DNA from: Tausonia pullulans
Lineage: Eukaryota; Basidiomycota; Tremellomycetes; Cystofilobasidiales; Mrakiaceae
Length of the DNA stretch: 64,000 bases
Assembly (NCBI GenBank): GCA_951802195.1
Contig: OX637624.1
Coordinates: 1,116,001 to 1,180,000, forward strand
Reading direction: 5' to 3'
Shown here: positions 40,866-52,660 of the stretch, piece after piece
How the letters are laid out: each line of letters opens with the position of its first letter
How positions within the stretch are numbered: the first letter of the stretch is position 1
The notes under the pieces: generated by a model
Databases searched by the model: none
What the model saw: the letters and a program-made list of their open reading frames with translations, nothing else
Told to the model about the DNA's origin: nothing
Program-made: the position numbers and the translations under genes

Positions 40866-43344
40866 ATGTCGAGGTCAGCCAGCTTCACCCCTCTACTTCT
40901 GGGCGTCTACTTCGGACCGTCGTCGTGCTCTGCGGTCGCTTGCCCAGCTCCACGCCACCTTTCACGACGACATTCGCTCGCCAGCGTGCGGAGTTGATAT
41001 CCGGATCGTCAGCTTGATCGCCGACCAACCACCCCTCTTCCTGGCTGGTTACCCCCTTTCTCTTCTGCATGCCCTTTGCTTCATTCCCTCGGGGTCCCTC
41101 ATCTTCCCGTTCAGTGTCAAGCACGCGAGACCTTGCTGTGGTCTCCGCTCGAAGGGGATCGATGATGATGAGGTCAAGCCCTCGGTTGCCACGACGAGCT
41201 CGTAGCCCATCAAACCCTCTATCTTCTACCGAAGCTTCTCCATATAAATTTATGTTGGCCAAAGAGCTTACGCGTTTGACACCAACAGACCCTACGAGTC
41301 CGAGGTGGACGTTCCTCTTATTTCGACACCCGCACGCAAGGCTCTGGCAGGGCGAGGAGCGGGCTTCCTCGCGTGCCTTCGCCTAACTCGGCGAGTCCGA
41401 ATGAGCGTCCTCCTCACGCTCGTCTTTCTCCTTGGGACGTTCTGGAGCCAGTGGGTGTCTTCCCGTGCCATCTAGTCGTGCATATCCGGACTGTACTGAT
41501 GCTGTACTCGCTCCTCAGCCAAACCAATTCTTTCGCCTACTCCGCCGACCTCCGGGCCTTCCTTGCCCAACCACTCCCACCGCACCCCTTTGATCCGCCC
41601 GGCGTGCTCTCCTTCAACGAGAGCAACGCCTTTGACACCCGTTGGGAACCCTCGCTAGTTTTCCCAGTCCCCAATTACCTGCTCCGCGGCGAAGATGTGA
41701 ACAAGACCGTGTCCATCCACTCCAGGCCGAAACGACACATTCCGCGGCTGATGTCGAAGCTTGTGATGCACCTCGTCGGCAATGACGCCGTCGTCCGCAA
41801 CCGGTACGAAGATTCGGTGGCGCGCTTCAAGGAGACAAGTCAGGCTGCCGATGTGGAGGGAGAGGAGGATGAGAAGAATGAGGAGGACGAGGAGGAAGAC
41901 GAGGAGGAAGACTTGGAGTGGCTCCGTGGACGTACGATCCTTCTCCTCGGCGACTCGATCGACCGATTCCATCTTAGTGAGTCTCTAACCTCAGCTTTGG
42001 CGCTCATTTTTCTATTCTTACGGCGGTTCATCTACCAACCCTTCTCAGCTCACCTTTGCGGTTTCACACACGTCTCCGACCCTCAGCACCACACGCCCTG
42101 GCCGTGGGCCCGGGAAGAGGACAACGGGATCTCCATCATCGGCTCTCCCAGCCCGCCGTCGGCCGACAAGTCACCCTACCCCCTAGAGCTGCAGCAGCTC
42201 GAGCATGACCTCTCGCTCGAGCTTCGTGAGGGCAAGCCCTGGGGTTCGCCCCTCGGACGGCCGCATGTCTGCGAGATTAAGCAGCTCGACCTCGTCCTCC
42301 TCTGGAGCTTCTCCCCAGGTCTCGACGACGGCATTACCACGCCCGGGCTCGTCGACTTCCAGAACGGAACGATGAGTACAGAGGGTGTCTGGGGGGAGAG
42401 AGCACTAGCTCAGCCTTTTGGACCGAAGGCATTCTGGCCGATCCAGTGCGTAGACTGACTCTTACTTGAGGTTGGCCATTCCGCCGGCCATCTAACTGAT
42501 GACCTTTCGTCCTTGATTTCTCAGGACCGGCCACTTCTCACCACCCCATGGACCTGAGGAGCGACTTCGGAGGCTCGTCCTACCCTTGCTGGCCAATCTT
42601 GGGCGCAAGACGGTTGACTTCGTCGAAATTGGCATCGGGCCTTGGGACCTGCACATGTTCAGGGTGAGCTCCACCTCATGTACCCTTCTTCCTTGGACAT
42701 CTCTCTGATGCTTCTCTTCTTGGCCTGGTAGCTTCAGGACGAGAAGGCGGTCGACAAGTGGCTCAAGAGTGGAGATCCAAACGCATGGGGGTCCGTCGCT
42801 GATCACGCTCCTGCTCTGAGCTCAAAGCCGTTGATTCCAGAGCGGCTGGCCTGGCTCGAGGCCCGTACGGAAGCCTGGCTCACAGAGGTTCTAAAGGCGT
42901 TTCCGGGCACCGAAGCTGGTCCTCGAGTCGGGATCCACGCGATGCACATCACGCCTCAGACTAGAGGGTACCCGCAGCTCGAGGTCGCCCGTCGAATCGA
43001 CCAGGTCGAGGTCGTCGTCCGTGACGTTGTCGCGCGAATCAACGCTCGGGCGAACGGCCGGGTGGCGGACATGACTCGGCTGAGCGAGTGGCCTAGGATG
43101 ATCCGAGAGGCGGCGACCTTCAGGGACCACATCCATCGTGAGCAGCGGTCGGAACTCGCTATCGAGCAAGCGCTGATCGCGAAACGTTCCTTTCTCTAGC
43201 TGAGAACACGCCATCGAGCTGGATCTGGTCCGACATGATACTTTATGGTCAGTCGCCTTGATCATTGGTCGATACTTGACCATTAATTTGACCGTCGCTC
43301 GTTTGTCCACAGAGTTCAGGAAACTGGTCGTTGGGAAGGATTGA
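40866..43344 (+). CDS. Type II membrane SGNH/PC-esterase-like protein (array gene A)
   Basis: Uncharacterised esterase-like protein. My 5' model: an 8-nt coding exon (ATG TCG AG) at 40866, a 415-bp intron (GTCAGC donor, ACCAACAG acceptor), then an exon from 41289 giving MSRPYESEVDVPLISTPARK. This leads to the membrane segment MSVLLTLVFLLGTFWS with Arg residues before it, so a cytosolic tail and lumenal body. A minimal start is the ATG at 41401. The lumenal part has an acidic run (Glu/Asp, about 41850-41915), then RTILLLGDSIDRFHL (the Ser of GDS as likely nucleophile), LVLLWSFSPG, VEIGIGPWDLHMF, GIHAMHITPQTRG and FRDHIHPENTPSSWIW, a DxxH-type dyad as in PC-esterases. It ends FRKLVVGKD. Substrate unknown. 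It heads a tandem esterase array. Confidence 0.72.
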
Positions 43345-43725
43345 AAGAGGGGACGAAGCTTTGATTAGGGGATTTAGATGGTCACTTTTTGGGATTTTTA
43401 TGTATTGCCTAGACGATCTACAGCCGAGGAAGAGAGAGAGGGACTATCCGTCTGGTCCGATGCACAGCGTGGTTTCGTGCTCCCCGGCTTGCCGGATAAG
43501 GCTTCCTATCAACGTTTTTGCCAACAAGCAGGGGTGATCGGCGATCGGCTTCGTCGGACTGGATGGAGTCCGCCGAGGAAGGGAAAGAGGAGGAAATTGG
43601 GGCTCCAAACTCTATGGACCGCACTTTGTTTTTGTTCGTCTCGATGACTATGAAAGCTCCTCATATACAGGCGGGCAGCCGCGAGTGCCGGGGGATATCC
43701 ATAGAGTAATCTAACGACCATCAGC
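43345..43725. other. Spacer between array genes A and B
   Basis: 381 bp with no coding signal. It serves as the 3' end of gene A and promoter of gene B. Confidence 0.5.
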
Positions 43726-45643
43726 ATGGATGACTCGACTTTGCTTGATGCCGACCTGAAGGACAACCGTGGACTCGTCAAACTCGAGAGCCAGGCGTCG
43801 TCGCGACCTGCTCTACTCAATGACGAACGAGCTGCTGGCTCTTCTTCCAGCCTCAGCAAGCACGGGAGGCTCTCCCTCCCCGCCGGCGACGACGAGGAGG
43901 CTCAGCGGCTTCTGCCGCCTTCACAGCGACAGCGTCATCGCATCGACCCTCAGTCTCGCCGTTATTGGCCTCATCAGCAGCCCGCTTCCACCTGCGCCAG
44001 CAGCCCATACTTTTCCCACAAAATCGCCGGATTCAGCATCAGGCTCATCCTCCTCCTCCTGCTTCTTCTGATGATCGGCGTGGCGTTCCAGTTCACCAAT
44101 AGGACATGTCTCTCGTCAGCTTCGGTGAACCAGCGCGCGCCGACGACCGACGATCTTCACCATCCGCTTCCCATTCGTCGAGGACCAGGCGCGCCTGTCG
44201 ACCGACTCATTGACTTTAGTGGTCGATGGGTTCAGAACAACGTGACCAACGGCTACACCACTGGATGGCAAGCCTTGCGTCTTCCGCTCTCTATCACTCG
44301 CTTTCAGGCTGACAGTCAAATCCCATTGGGCGGCATACCCACGTGCGCTGTCGTTGTCGCCCGATTCACAGGTCCGGCTCCTCAGCTCGCATCATGTTCT
44401 ACGGGTCTCGGCTCGATTGGACCCCTGGTCCGCTTACTCAGAGCAAGGCTGGCAAGACCAGGACGGTTGCCTGGTCCTTGAACGGTACAGAGGCGGGCGG
44501 AGTCTACATAAAGAACTACGACCCGATCACTCTCATCGACAATTCGTCGCCGGCGCTTTATGTGGTAGCGATCTGGCTCACCGACTACGAGTCTTTCCTG
44601 GATCTTGGGCACTTCACGACGTCGGCGGTTAGTGACATCGTGCGAGCTCTAGGCACAAGATGGCCGCGGTCTGACGGACGACGTGTTCCTTATATCACAC
44701 CGCCATAGGATGGCGGCTTTGCTCCTCCCCCTCCCCGAGCAAACGACGGAGTCCGTCTAACTTTCATCGGTGATTCCGTCACGGTGGGTACCTTGCCATC
44801 ACTCAACTCAAATAATCGCTGCCACCGTCGCATTCGCCACATGGACGACGCAAGATGCTGAACCGCTCTGTTCTGTCATTATACTATCAGACCGGCCTCA
44901 AAGCTTCTGGATCGGTTAGCGAGGTCGATTCGTTCAACGTCTACGCGGCTCTCATAGCCCGCCGACTGGACGCCCCTCTCAACCTAGTGTCGTTCCGTGA
45001 GTGGCCCAGCAACTATAGCCTGGCGCGATCTGCGAGGTTCCATCCACTCACGTTTGATGCCTTTGCTCTGCAGCTGGCATAACCCTACGAGACGATCCGG
45101 ATCGCGGCAAGGGCATGATGACCCGGTACGAGTGGGCCGACTCAGGTCACACCGCGGACCCGTATAATGCTTCGCTTGACAGACCTACGCACATCTTCAT
45201 CAACATCGGTGCGTGTCTCTTTCCGCTGTGGGATGACTTACTCCTAACGAGCTCGTTTTGTCAAACTCCTCGTGTCCATAGGCGTCAATGATCAGTACAT
45301 GAATCAGACCGCCGAGGGTTTCGTCGGAACCCTTGAGACCTTCCTGGACCGTCTCATCGTTCTGCATCAAGACACCAACCCTCGGATCTACGTCGTAGAT
45401 CCCTTTGGCTGGTTCCTCCCGAATCCCGCCGCTGGGGGCACGCTGACGAGGCTCGCCGTTTGGAGTCCGGAGGTAGCCTACTTGGTTAGGACCAAATTTG
45501 CTGGACCAGACGGCCGCCACCCTCGTGTGCGCTTTATCGACACAGACGGATGGCTCTCTTCTGAATTCACTCAGGACGGCCTCCATCCGACGGTTGCAGG
45601 AAATGTTAAGGTGGCAGACCGGCTCGAGGCTTTCCTGATGTAG
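43726..45643 (+). CDS. Membrane-anchored CE2-like SGNH esterase (array gene B)
   Basis: Start MDDSTLLDADLKDNRGLVKL; a tail of about 105 residues (Ser/Arg-rich) precedes one membrane segment, RLILLLLLLLMIGVAFQF. The lumenal part begins with a beta-sandwich-like module: LIDFSGRWVQNN, WSGSSARIMFYGSRLDWTPG, ALYVVAIWLTDYESF. The SGNH domain follows: LTFIGDSVT (block I Ser), HIFINIGVNDQY (block III Asn) and FTQDGLHPTVAGN (Asp/His). A jelly roll before an SGNH domain is the layout of CE2 carbohydrate acetyl esterases; assignment to CE2 is inference. The first large intron (44268-44371) uses a GC donor (ATG|GCAAGC). Frame-keeping splices were found at each junction. Likely a Golgi or cell-surface enzyme. 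Confidence 0.82.
44268..44371 (+). other. GC-AG intron in array gene B
   Basis: Donor GCAAGC, acceptor TTCACAG. It joins GGATG to GTCCGGC and restores TGWSGSSARI. Gene D has a standard GTGAGT donor at the homologous position (TAW|SGSTIRF), which supports the call. Confidence 0.8.
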
Positions 45644-46029
45644 GAATCCTTCACCTCTCCTACTATTTCTTGACTCCCACCTGTCTTTTTCCTTCGGTCC
45701 GTTTTTCTCCTTGTTCTTCTTAGATGTTCCTACTGCTCTTCCTGCTCTATTGTTTCCTCCCTCGTTTAGATGTCTCACATCCGGCCGTCGACATTCAGCG
45801 GCTGTTCCTACCTTCTTCTTGCCAGTCTTCTTTCCTGTACATGTATATTCGCCTCGGCGCGACACCGCGATCGTAGACAGAGTATCAGCAATTGTCCCTC
45901 CGTCGGCTTCCCTTGCTTCCCGCTTAACGACGATACAGGCTCTCTCTTGATGTACCGCAGCATGATGAAGAGGGACACTACCGAGCGCCAAATATCTCCC
46001 TCAGCATTTGCGGCATCACGCATGGGTGA
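45644..46029. other. Spacer after array gene B
   Basis: Non-coding to my reading. It has T/C-rich stretches just after the gene B stop. It may hold unrecognisably decayed 5' parts of the pseudogene that follows. Confidence 0.4.
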
Positions 46030-46930
46030 GTCTTGATCGATCTGGCTCACGGGCTATGAAGCTTTCACTAATTTTGGATCTTTGGCGTGGAGGTAGTGCG
46101 TAGGGCGTGCACGAGCCCAGAGTATCTCGCAGGGCTGAAATCGGCGGCTCTCGCACTGAACGTCATCATCGCTCTGTCTACGTGAGAACGAGGATGTCCG
46201 GCTCCCTTTCACCGGAGACTCTCTGGTTATCTGTCCTTATTTGTCCCTTATCTACTCATACTGCGTGGCCACTGATGAAGCTTTGCCTCTAAGGCCTTCG
46301 GCCGGCTTTTAGGAAGGGCGCAGCTCTCGCCGATCGTTCGACTGCTACCCAGCGTTCATCTCCCGGAGTTGGACGCACGCCTCGATCTCGTTGCCTTCCG
46401 TGAACCTCCAAGCTCCTTATTTGCCAAATTATATAATTCTGATGTCTGCTGAAGTGCAGTTAAGATTATCCTCGAGGATAAAACGAGGCTCAATAGGATG
46501 AACACGAGATACGAACAGATTGGGCCATAGCTCGATGGGCAGCTTTGGAGCGCTTCGTCGAATGCGCCGGTTCATTTCTTCGTCAATCTCAACGAGCACA
46601 GCTGTGTGAAGGGGAATTTCATCACAAGGCTGACCACCTGATCTCACTCCTGGCTGTCTTGTTAAGGCTTCAACGATCAATTTCACTTCTGGCAGGCCGA
46701 CGAGCTCGTGTCCGCCCTTGGGTTTGTTCCTCGATCAACACCTCCCCCTTCACAGCACCAGTGTCCAGCGGGACTCAATTTCCAAACTGTTGCCCCCTTC
46801 TCTTTGGATCTGATGGCTTCCTGTATTTCCCAGAACATTGCCACTATGACCCGCTGCGAGTTTTCTAGGGCAGATGTCCGGGCTCAGTTGCCACGGGTCG
46901 GCACAGATGGGCGGCTCTACTTTGCCCGTT
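46030..46930 (+). pseudogene. Decayed CE2-like SGNH esterase copy (array pseudogene C)
   Basis: Disconnected pieces in the order expected for a paralogue of genes B and D. Near 46040: WLTGYEAFTNFGSL (B: WLTDYESFLDLGHF). Near 46330-46400: SFDCYPAFISRS, then in another frame LDARLDLVAFRE (D: SFNSYPAVISRN; B: LDAPLNLVSFRE). Near 46500: TRYEQIGP, an in-frame TAG, then LDGQLWSASSNAPVHFFVNL (D: TRYERTGPQFDALQWNASWD and CFVNIG). Near 46670: GFNDQFHFWQADELVSAL (B: GVNDQYMNQTAEGF). Near 46815: QNIATMTRCEFS...GTDGRLYF (D: DDVATMLHRDFS). No GDS-serine block or terminal DxxH block was found. So it has at least one frameshift, one stop and missing ends. Confidence 0.75.
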
Positions 46931-47988
46931 CTTCTTCCCTCTTTCCTTGTCTTCTGTTCATCTCGCTGACTAAACACCATATCCATTCTTACAACGAAAA
47001 CTCGGGGTCAGCTCCGCCCAGCAGCAGTCAAGGGCCGCCAGAATATCGCGAACTGATTGGGGCCATTCTTTTCGAGGGATGAGTGGCTGGCTCGACTTCG
47101 AATCACTCTTGCTCCGTATTTCTTGTCCTGCCTGCACCTTATATTACCTCTCCATGTCGTCCAAATTTATCTGGCCTCTTATCCAAGGCTTATCAAGGGC
47201 GGCGCTGCACTCCTCCTCTCCCTGCTGCCTCTGTGACCGATGAGAGGTGAGGCCGCCACTTGTCCGGTTACGTTTCACTCATGCTTAAGGATGCTCTCGC
47301 TTATTCGCTCACTCGTTCAAAGATTTGTTTAGAATCGTTGGTTCCCCCCTGTGCTGCTGCAGGTGAGATGGACTCACATTTTGATTTTTTTTGTCACCGC
47401 CGGGGCCTGGATGTGAATCTTGATCGAACGAATGACCGAACAACGTTTTTGGCTTGCCGCAGTCTGGCTACCTTTTAGACAAGGACATCTCGAAGGAAAT
47501 ATGCTAAAGCATGAGGATCTCTCTGACCAATAAAATAGGAAGAACCACGAAGGCCAACCAGATCCGTTGGGCTAGCCACCTTTTCCTGTAGAATCCGACC
47601 GTTGAGTCAAAAGACCAACCTATTCCGCATTCTCACCTTGCGTGCGTCAAGTCTGTTGGGCAAGCTCGAATCTTCTGTTATCGTCCGGAGATTTGACCGA
47701 CAACCGCTGTTCGGATCGATTTGCTGGCTGCGAAACCAAACCTCTTCCTCTGCGATGCATATTGAAGGGTGCTAACGCTTGTCTACTGGTAGACGTTATG
47801 CCGCAAGAGAGCCCTTCATCTCGCCCCAGACGGTAAGGTCATTCGAAACCCGCCCGCGGAAGAGAGAGGTGACAACCCTGCCCTGACGGACGCCTCCTCC
47901 CTCGTTCCCGTTCAATTCGCTATGAGCTGCGACCCCTGCGTGGAGCGAGTCGACCTCTCTCCCGCTCGCCCCTCACCCTTCAACACCA
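46931..47988. other. 1.06-kb spacer before array gene D
   Basis: Lower GC than the genes around it. I could not trace further esterase fragments with confidence. The last 100 bp are the leader of gene D. Confidence 0.4.
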
Positions 47989-49684
47989 ATGACCCCTGCC
48001 CTAGTAAAAACTGTGGACAACGACGAGGGCAATGGCCTCAGGGTGATGCGTCTGCCAGAGACTCAGCCCCTCCTGCCCCGCCATCAAGACGCCGACCCTG
48101 TACATTCTAAGTCCTCTGTGAGGCCTCGCAAGCTTCTCCCTCTCACCTTTCCCGCCCTCCTCCTCGTTCTCACGATCATGATGAGCGTGGCACTCTTCAC
48201 CCTTGGTTGCTCGCGGTTTCTATCTCAACCGTCGCCGGCGACCCCAGCTTCTCCGCCGCCTCCTCCTGCGAAGGCGGTGACGTCGGCTCACCCCCTCTTT
48301 GAGCTCTCCGGAAGATGGGCATACAACGCTTCAACCAAGGCCTATATGACTGCCTGGTGAGTCTCTAGATCAGACTTCTCTGCTTGGCGGGTGCCAACGG
48401 CGTTATATCCTCGCCTGCACGTAGCACAAGCGTCACCCCCACGTGCTGACGTCTCTTCGATTTTGATCCTTTTCGCCTAGGTCCGGGTCCACGATCCGAT
48501 TCTCCTTCTTCGGCACTCGGCTGAACTGGACGCCTGGGCCTTCGACGCAAAGCCGGGGCCTCTCGAGGACGGTCGTTTGGACGGTCAATAGAGTCCATCG
48601 AGGAGAGGCTGTCCTTCAACCGCCGAGACGCGACTCTCTCACCCTGGTGGACGAGCTGGAAGCTTCTCAATGGCTCGTGGAGATTTGGCTCGCTGACTAC
48701 GAGGCCGTTCTCGAGCTTGGAAGTTTTGAGACATCGATAGTGAGTACAGATACTAACAGAGACAGATGTTTCAGAGTCAGGCTGACTCGTCCGCCCCTCA
48801 ATCTCAGAACGGTTCCATCACTGCTCCACCTCCACGCCAGAGCGAGAGTGTGCACCTTCAATTCATTGGCGATTCGTTGACGGTTCCTCCCTCACCCGCT
48901 ATTGTCTATACAACCGCACGCCAATGCTTACGTGTCCCTGACCACCAGGCCGGCTTCCAGTGCAGAGAGGATGCCGCCCTCGTCGACTCGTTCAACAGCT
49001 ACCCAGCAGTTATTTCTCGGAATTTGGGCGCACACCTCAATCTCGTTGCCTTTCGTGCGTTCTCCCGGCCTCTTGCGTCGGCTTTCTGGCTGACCTTCAA
49101 TTGAACATCCAGCGGGCATCGCACTCATGGACGACCAGGCACACTCGTCCAACTCGGGCATGGTCACTCGCTATGAAAGAACGGGTCCCCAGTTCGATGC
49201 ACTCCAGTGGAACGCGTCGTGGGATGCCCCAGTCACGCATTGCTTTGTCAACATCGGTGCGCTACAATCAGCTGGCCCGCTGCCCCGCCGTCGTGATTGA
49301 GGACGTCAGTCTTAATTTAATGCTCCGCACTCGATCCCATCCCATCCAGGTACCAACGATCTCTTCCGAGGAACACCAGCAGGCGATTTCGTCGAGGCCC
49401 TCTCTACCTTCCTCGGCTGCCTCCTCGCCCTCCATGGCCCCACTCTTCAACGAGCGTTCGTGATCGATCCGTTCGGGGTCTTCTCGGAAGGCTCTCGGCG
49501 GCGCATCTTTTCCGACGACGTCGCCACCATGCTCCACCGCGATTTCTCGGGCCTCAACGGGCAGCCTCGCATCGACTTCATCGACACAGAAGGGTGGATT
49601 TCGCCGGTGCTCACGCAGGACCTCCTCCACCCGACGGTCCAAGGCCACCAGAAGATTGCGGACCGGCTGGTAGCCTATCTGTAG
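47989..49684 (+). CDS. Membrane-anchored CE2-like SGNH esterase (array gene D)
   Basis: Paralogue of gene B. From the ATG at 47989: MTPALVKTVDNDEG, LPETQPLLPRH, then the membrane segment LLPLTFPALLLVLTIMMSVA. The beta-sandwich-like module shows FELSGRWAYNASTKAYMTAW, spliced to SGSTIRFSFFGTRLNWTPGP and LVEIWLADYEAVLELGSFET. The SGNH domain has VHLQFIGDSLT, LVDSFNSYPAVISRNLGAHL, HCFVNIGTNDLFRGT, RAFVIDPFGVF and LTQDLLHPTVQGHQKIADRL, keeping the Ser, Asn, Asp and His positions. It ends LVAYL. An earlier ATG (47922) is in a different frame that stops at 48110. It looks intact, about 480 residues. Confidence 0.82.
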
Positions 49685-49855
49685 CTTCATACAACACGGA
49701 CTCATAGACTTTTCTTTTACATGTTCTCTCTATCTATCGAACCACTGTCACATTTCAGAAAACAATTGAAAGAGAATACCATGGTGCAAGACAGAGAAAC
49801 GTCGTAGGAAGGGTATGAAAGGAGAGAGAGATGAGAGAGGTGGGTTTCGACCAGA

Positions 49856-52660
49856 TCAGGCCGAAGCGTACCTCGACTTTGCGCGGAGGTTGGCGCCGTC
49901 ACGCTGAGGGAGAAGAGGAGCATGTAAGACAAAGTCATAAGCAGCGAAGAAAGAGAACGACGGAGACGGACCTTGATGTACCAGAAGATCGGGATCATAA
50001 TTGCGCTGAGACCAGCGAGGAGGGACGAGCCACCGCCGAGACCTGGAGGGGGAGCCGTCAGCGCCGGACAGATTAGCAATATCTGTTTGACTGAGGACTT
50101 ACCAAGCACCTTGTAAAAGGCGTGACCGAAGAGCGGGAAACATCCGGCCATGACGCTCCGGAGGAAGCAATTGGCCGCCATGACTGCCGCCGAGTGGCTT
50201 GGATAGGCCGTCGGGAGGTAGACACTGGGGAAGAGAGAGGTCAAAAAAGCTGCTCGAGAAATGGGAAACGACAATGGCAAACACGCTCACAGGATGCTCT
50301 GAAACGTGAAGAAAACACCGGGGAGGTACAGAGCTCCGAAAATGACCGGGAAGATCCAGTGCACCGACTCGCGCGCCGTCCACCCGAACAGGAGAGTCAC
50401 TACAGGGATCGAAAGGCTGGCGAGGAAGCCAATCTCAAGCCTGTCCTCAGGAACTGGAAGTCGAGAGTTAGCGCTGGATGCAGTGCAAGAGTGAGGAAGG
50501 AGGCGGCGAGCGAGCGACTGACCGAATGTGCCAGCAGCCAGAAGCTTTGCGACGCGCAGCCGTTGATAGTAGATGTAGACTACAACCATAATGACACCGG
50601 TGACCTGTGTAGAATAGAGTCAGCTGTTGGACATCGAGAGATAAGCAAGCAGATATGAATGGCCGTACCAAGAAAGCGAGGAACGGGAGCTGCGAGGTGC
50701 CGAGGTTCCACCCGTAGACACCCTCCTTAGAATAAATGAGCGGAAAGGATTCAAAGAACTGCGGGGTGATGGAGTCAGGAGGAGACTCCAAGAGAGCGAC
50801 CGCGAAACAGCGACGCACGAGGTAGAAGATGGCGTAGACCAGGCCGAGGTAGAAAGAAAAGATAAAGATGACGGGCTCAAAGAGCACTGAGGACGATAAT
50901 TGAGTCCGTGTAGTATCACTCGTTGACCGGATGACGCTGACTCACTTTTAAATGGCTGGATGAATGCGTGGGAGAATACGGCCGAGAGTTGCATGTTCTT
51001 CTGGTCGATCTCGCTCTGCGAGCGGAGGTTTTGGTTGCCGGTGACCTTTCGGAGCCGCCGGGCCTTGCGAAGGAGAATGGTCGACGGGAGGGTCCTAAGG
51101 GAGGGAAATGACAATGAAAACATCAGACTGTGAGAGTAGGAAAGAGAACACGTCGCGCTGCTTGGACTCGACTCACTCGGGCAGGAGGAAGAACAGGACG
51201 ATAAACGAGAAAGCCGCGAGCCAGGAGAGAATCATCATCGGCCACTGCCAACCGTTAACACCCATGTTCATCGCCGGGTAGCCACCGAGGACGGGGCCGA
51301 TAACCTGTTAAGTGTGCGATGGGACGTTAGTCCGGCAACGGGAAGTTCAGGTCTCGAATGCATATGACTCACGGGACCCAGAACAGCCCCGACGGACCAA
51401 ACAGCCATGGCGTAAGGAACAGTCCGAGAAGGCCACTGGAAAATTCAAGATCATGTGAGTCAGTCAAGTTTCTCTCAGGCGCTTTTGAACACCACCACCT
51501 ACAATATCCTGGATCGTCGCGCCACCGGTCGAGAGCGACGGGCTACCGACGAAGCCGGCAAGGAACCGGAAGAAGAGCAAGCAGCCCATATTGGGCGCAA
51601 ATATGACGGGCAACTGAAAGAGTGTGAAGGTGAACACGCCCACAACGTAGCCGGGAGTCCGCCCAGTGATGGGAAGAGATTGCATGCTGGCGGAAAGCAG
51701 CGAAGTCTTGGTCAGTGTCTGCGGTCAATAAAGGACGGAGAACGGCTGAACGCCTGCGTGCTCACGGAGCGAGAAAGAGCGGGCCAACCCCGTAGCCTAG
51801 AGGATGGATATGTGCATGGTTAGTATTGGCTTCCAGCCGTTGACATGAGCAATCACTTACCGATGACAAAGAGAGAAAGACCCAGAGTAGCCTCAGTGCT
51901 GCTGCAACCAAAGTGCACCATGAGGCCAGGAATAGACGTGGTGTAGATAGCGCTTCCCGAGTATATGCTGAACGTCAAGATGCATATGAGGATGGTGGTG
52001 AAGGCCTTCTTTCGCGTCGTCCAGTTCTGCGGATTCTCCGGGTCGTCGGGGCCATCCCAGTCTACGAGGTCTGACATCTTCTCTGAGGGTGGGCTCGCCG
52101 CTGCGGACATCTCGGGAAAATTCTCGGCAGCCTTCTGTTGCCTGTTAGAAAGAATGGAAAACCGTGTCGAGTCGTGTTAGCAGATGAGATCCGAGATGGC
52201 GGAAAGCGGTGAAGAGTGCGTGAGTAGCGGACCTAAGAATCTCGCAGACCTCGTTGCCACCCTCGAGGGCATCATTGCTCAAGGGATGGTGCCGCAGGGT
52301 GCACATCTCCTTCTCCTTAATGGCGGTGCAGATGGAAGCGGCGTCTGGGACAATCCCTCGGACAGGCTGGTCGCTGGATCTGAGCGTGTCCGATTTGGAA
52401 AGTGCGCGCTCTGGGACTGCAAGGCCCTCAATAGGCGTGATGGTACCTGAGGGAGGAGGCGTCTTCTTCTTGGAGTCCGGGCTGGCATCCTGGTCGACGA
52501 GGGTCCGGAGAGATGGCGCCCTAGTCGTCCCGTTCGAGGTAAGATAGCGGCTGGGGACGACGAAGCCGGGCCGCTGTTCGGGGTACTGGAGGAGCTTGCC
52601 GTCCGACGCCCAGTTCAGGATCTGGCCAAACGTTGAATCTCGAAGCATTTCGGGCGCCAT
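49856..52660 (-). CDS. MFS multidrug transporter, DHA1 (polyamine/drug:H+ antiporter) type
   Basis: Twelve-span plasma-membrane exporter. A long cytosolic N-terminus of about 200 residues starts MAPEMLRDSTFGQILNWASD and is Ser/Pro-rich. The core opens DPENPQNWTTRKKAF, the usual motif before helix 1 in Tpo/Flu-type transporters. Then SIPGLMVHFGCSSTEATLGL, the DHA1 motif-C-like GYGVGPLFLAP, FFRFLAGFVGSPSLSTGGAT, VWSVGAVLGPVIGPVLGGY, PETLPSTILLRKARRLRK and FFESFPLIYSKEGVYGWNLG. Late helices include VYLPTAYPSHSAAVMAANCF and GLGGGSSLLAGLSAIMIPIF. The last exon gives KRDGANLRAKSRYASA. Substrate cannot be told. It is tail to tail with the esterase array, 171 bp from gene D. Confidence 0.9.
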
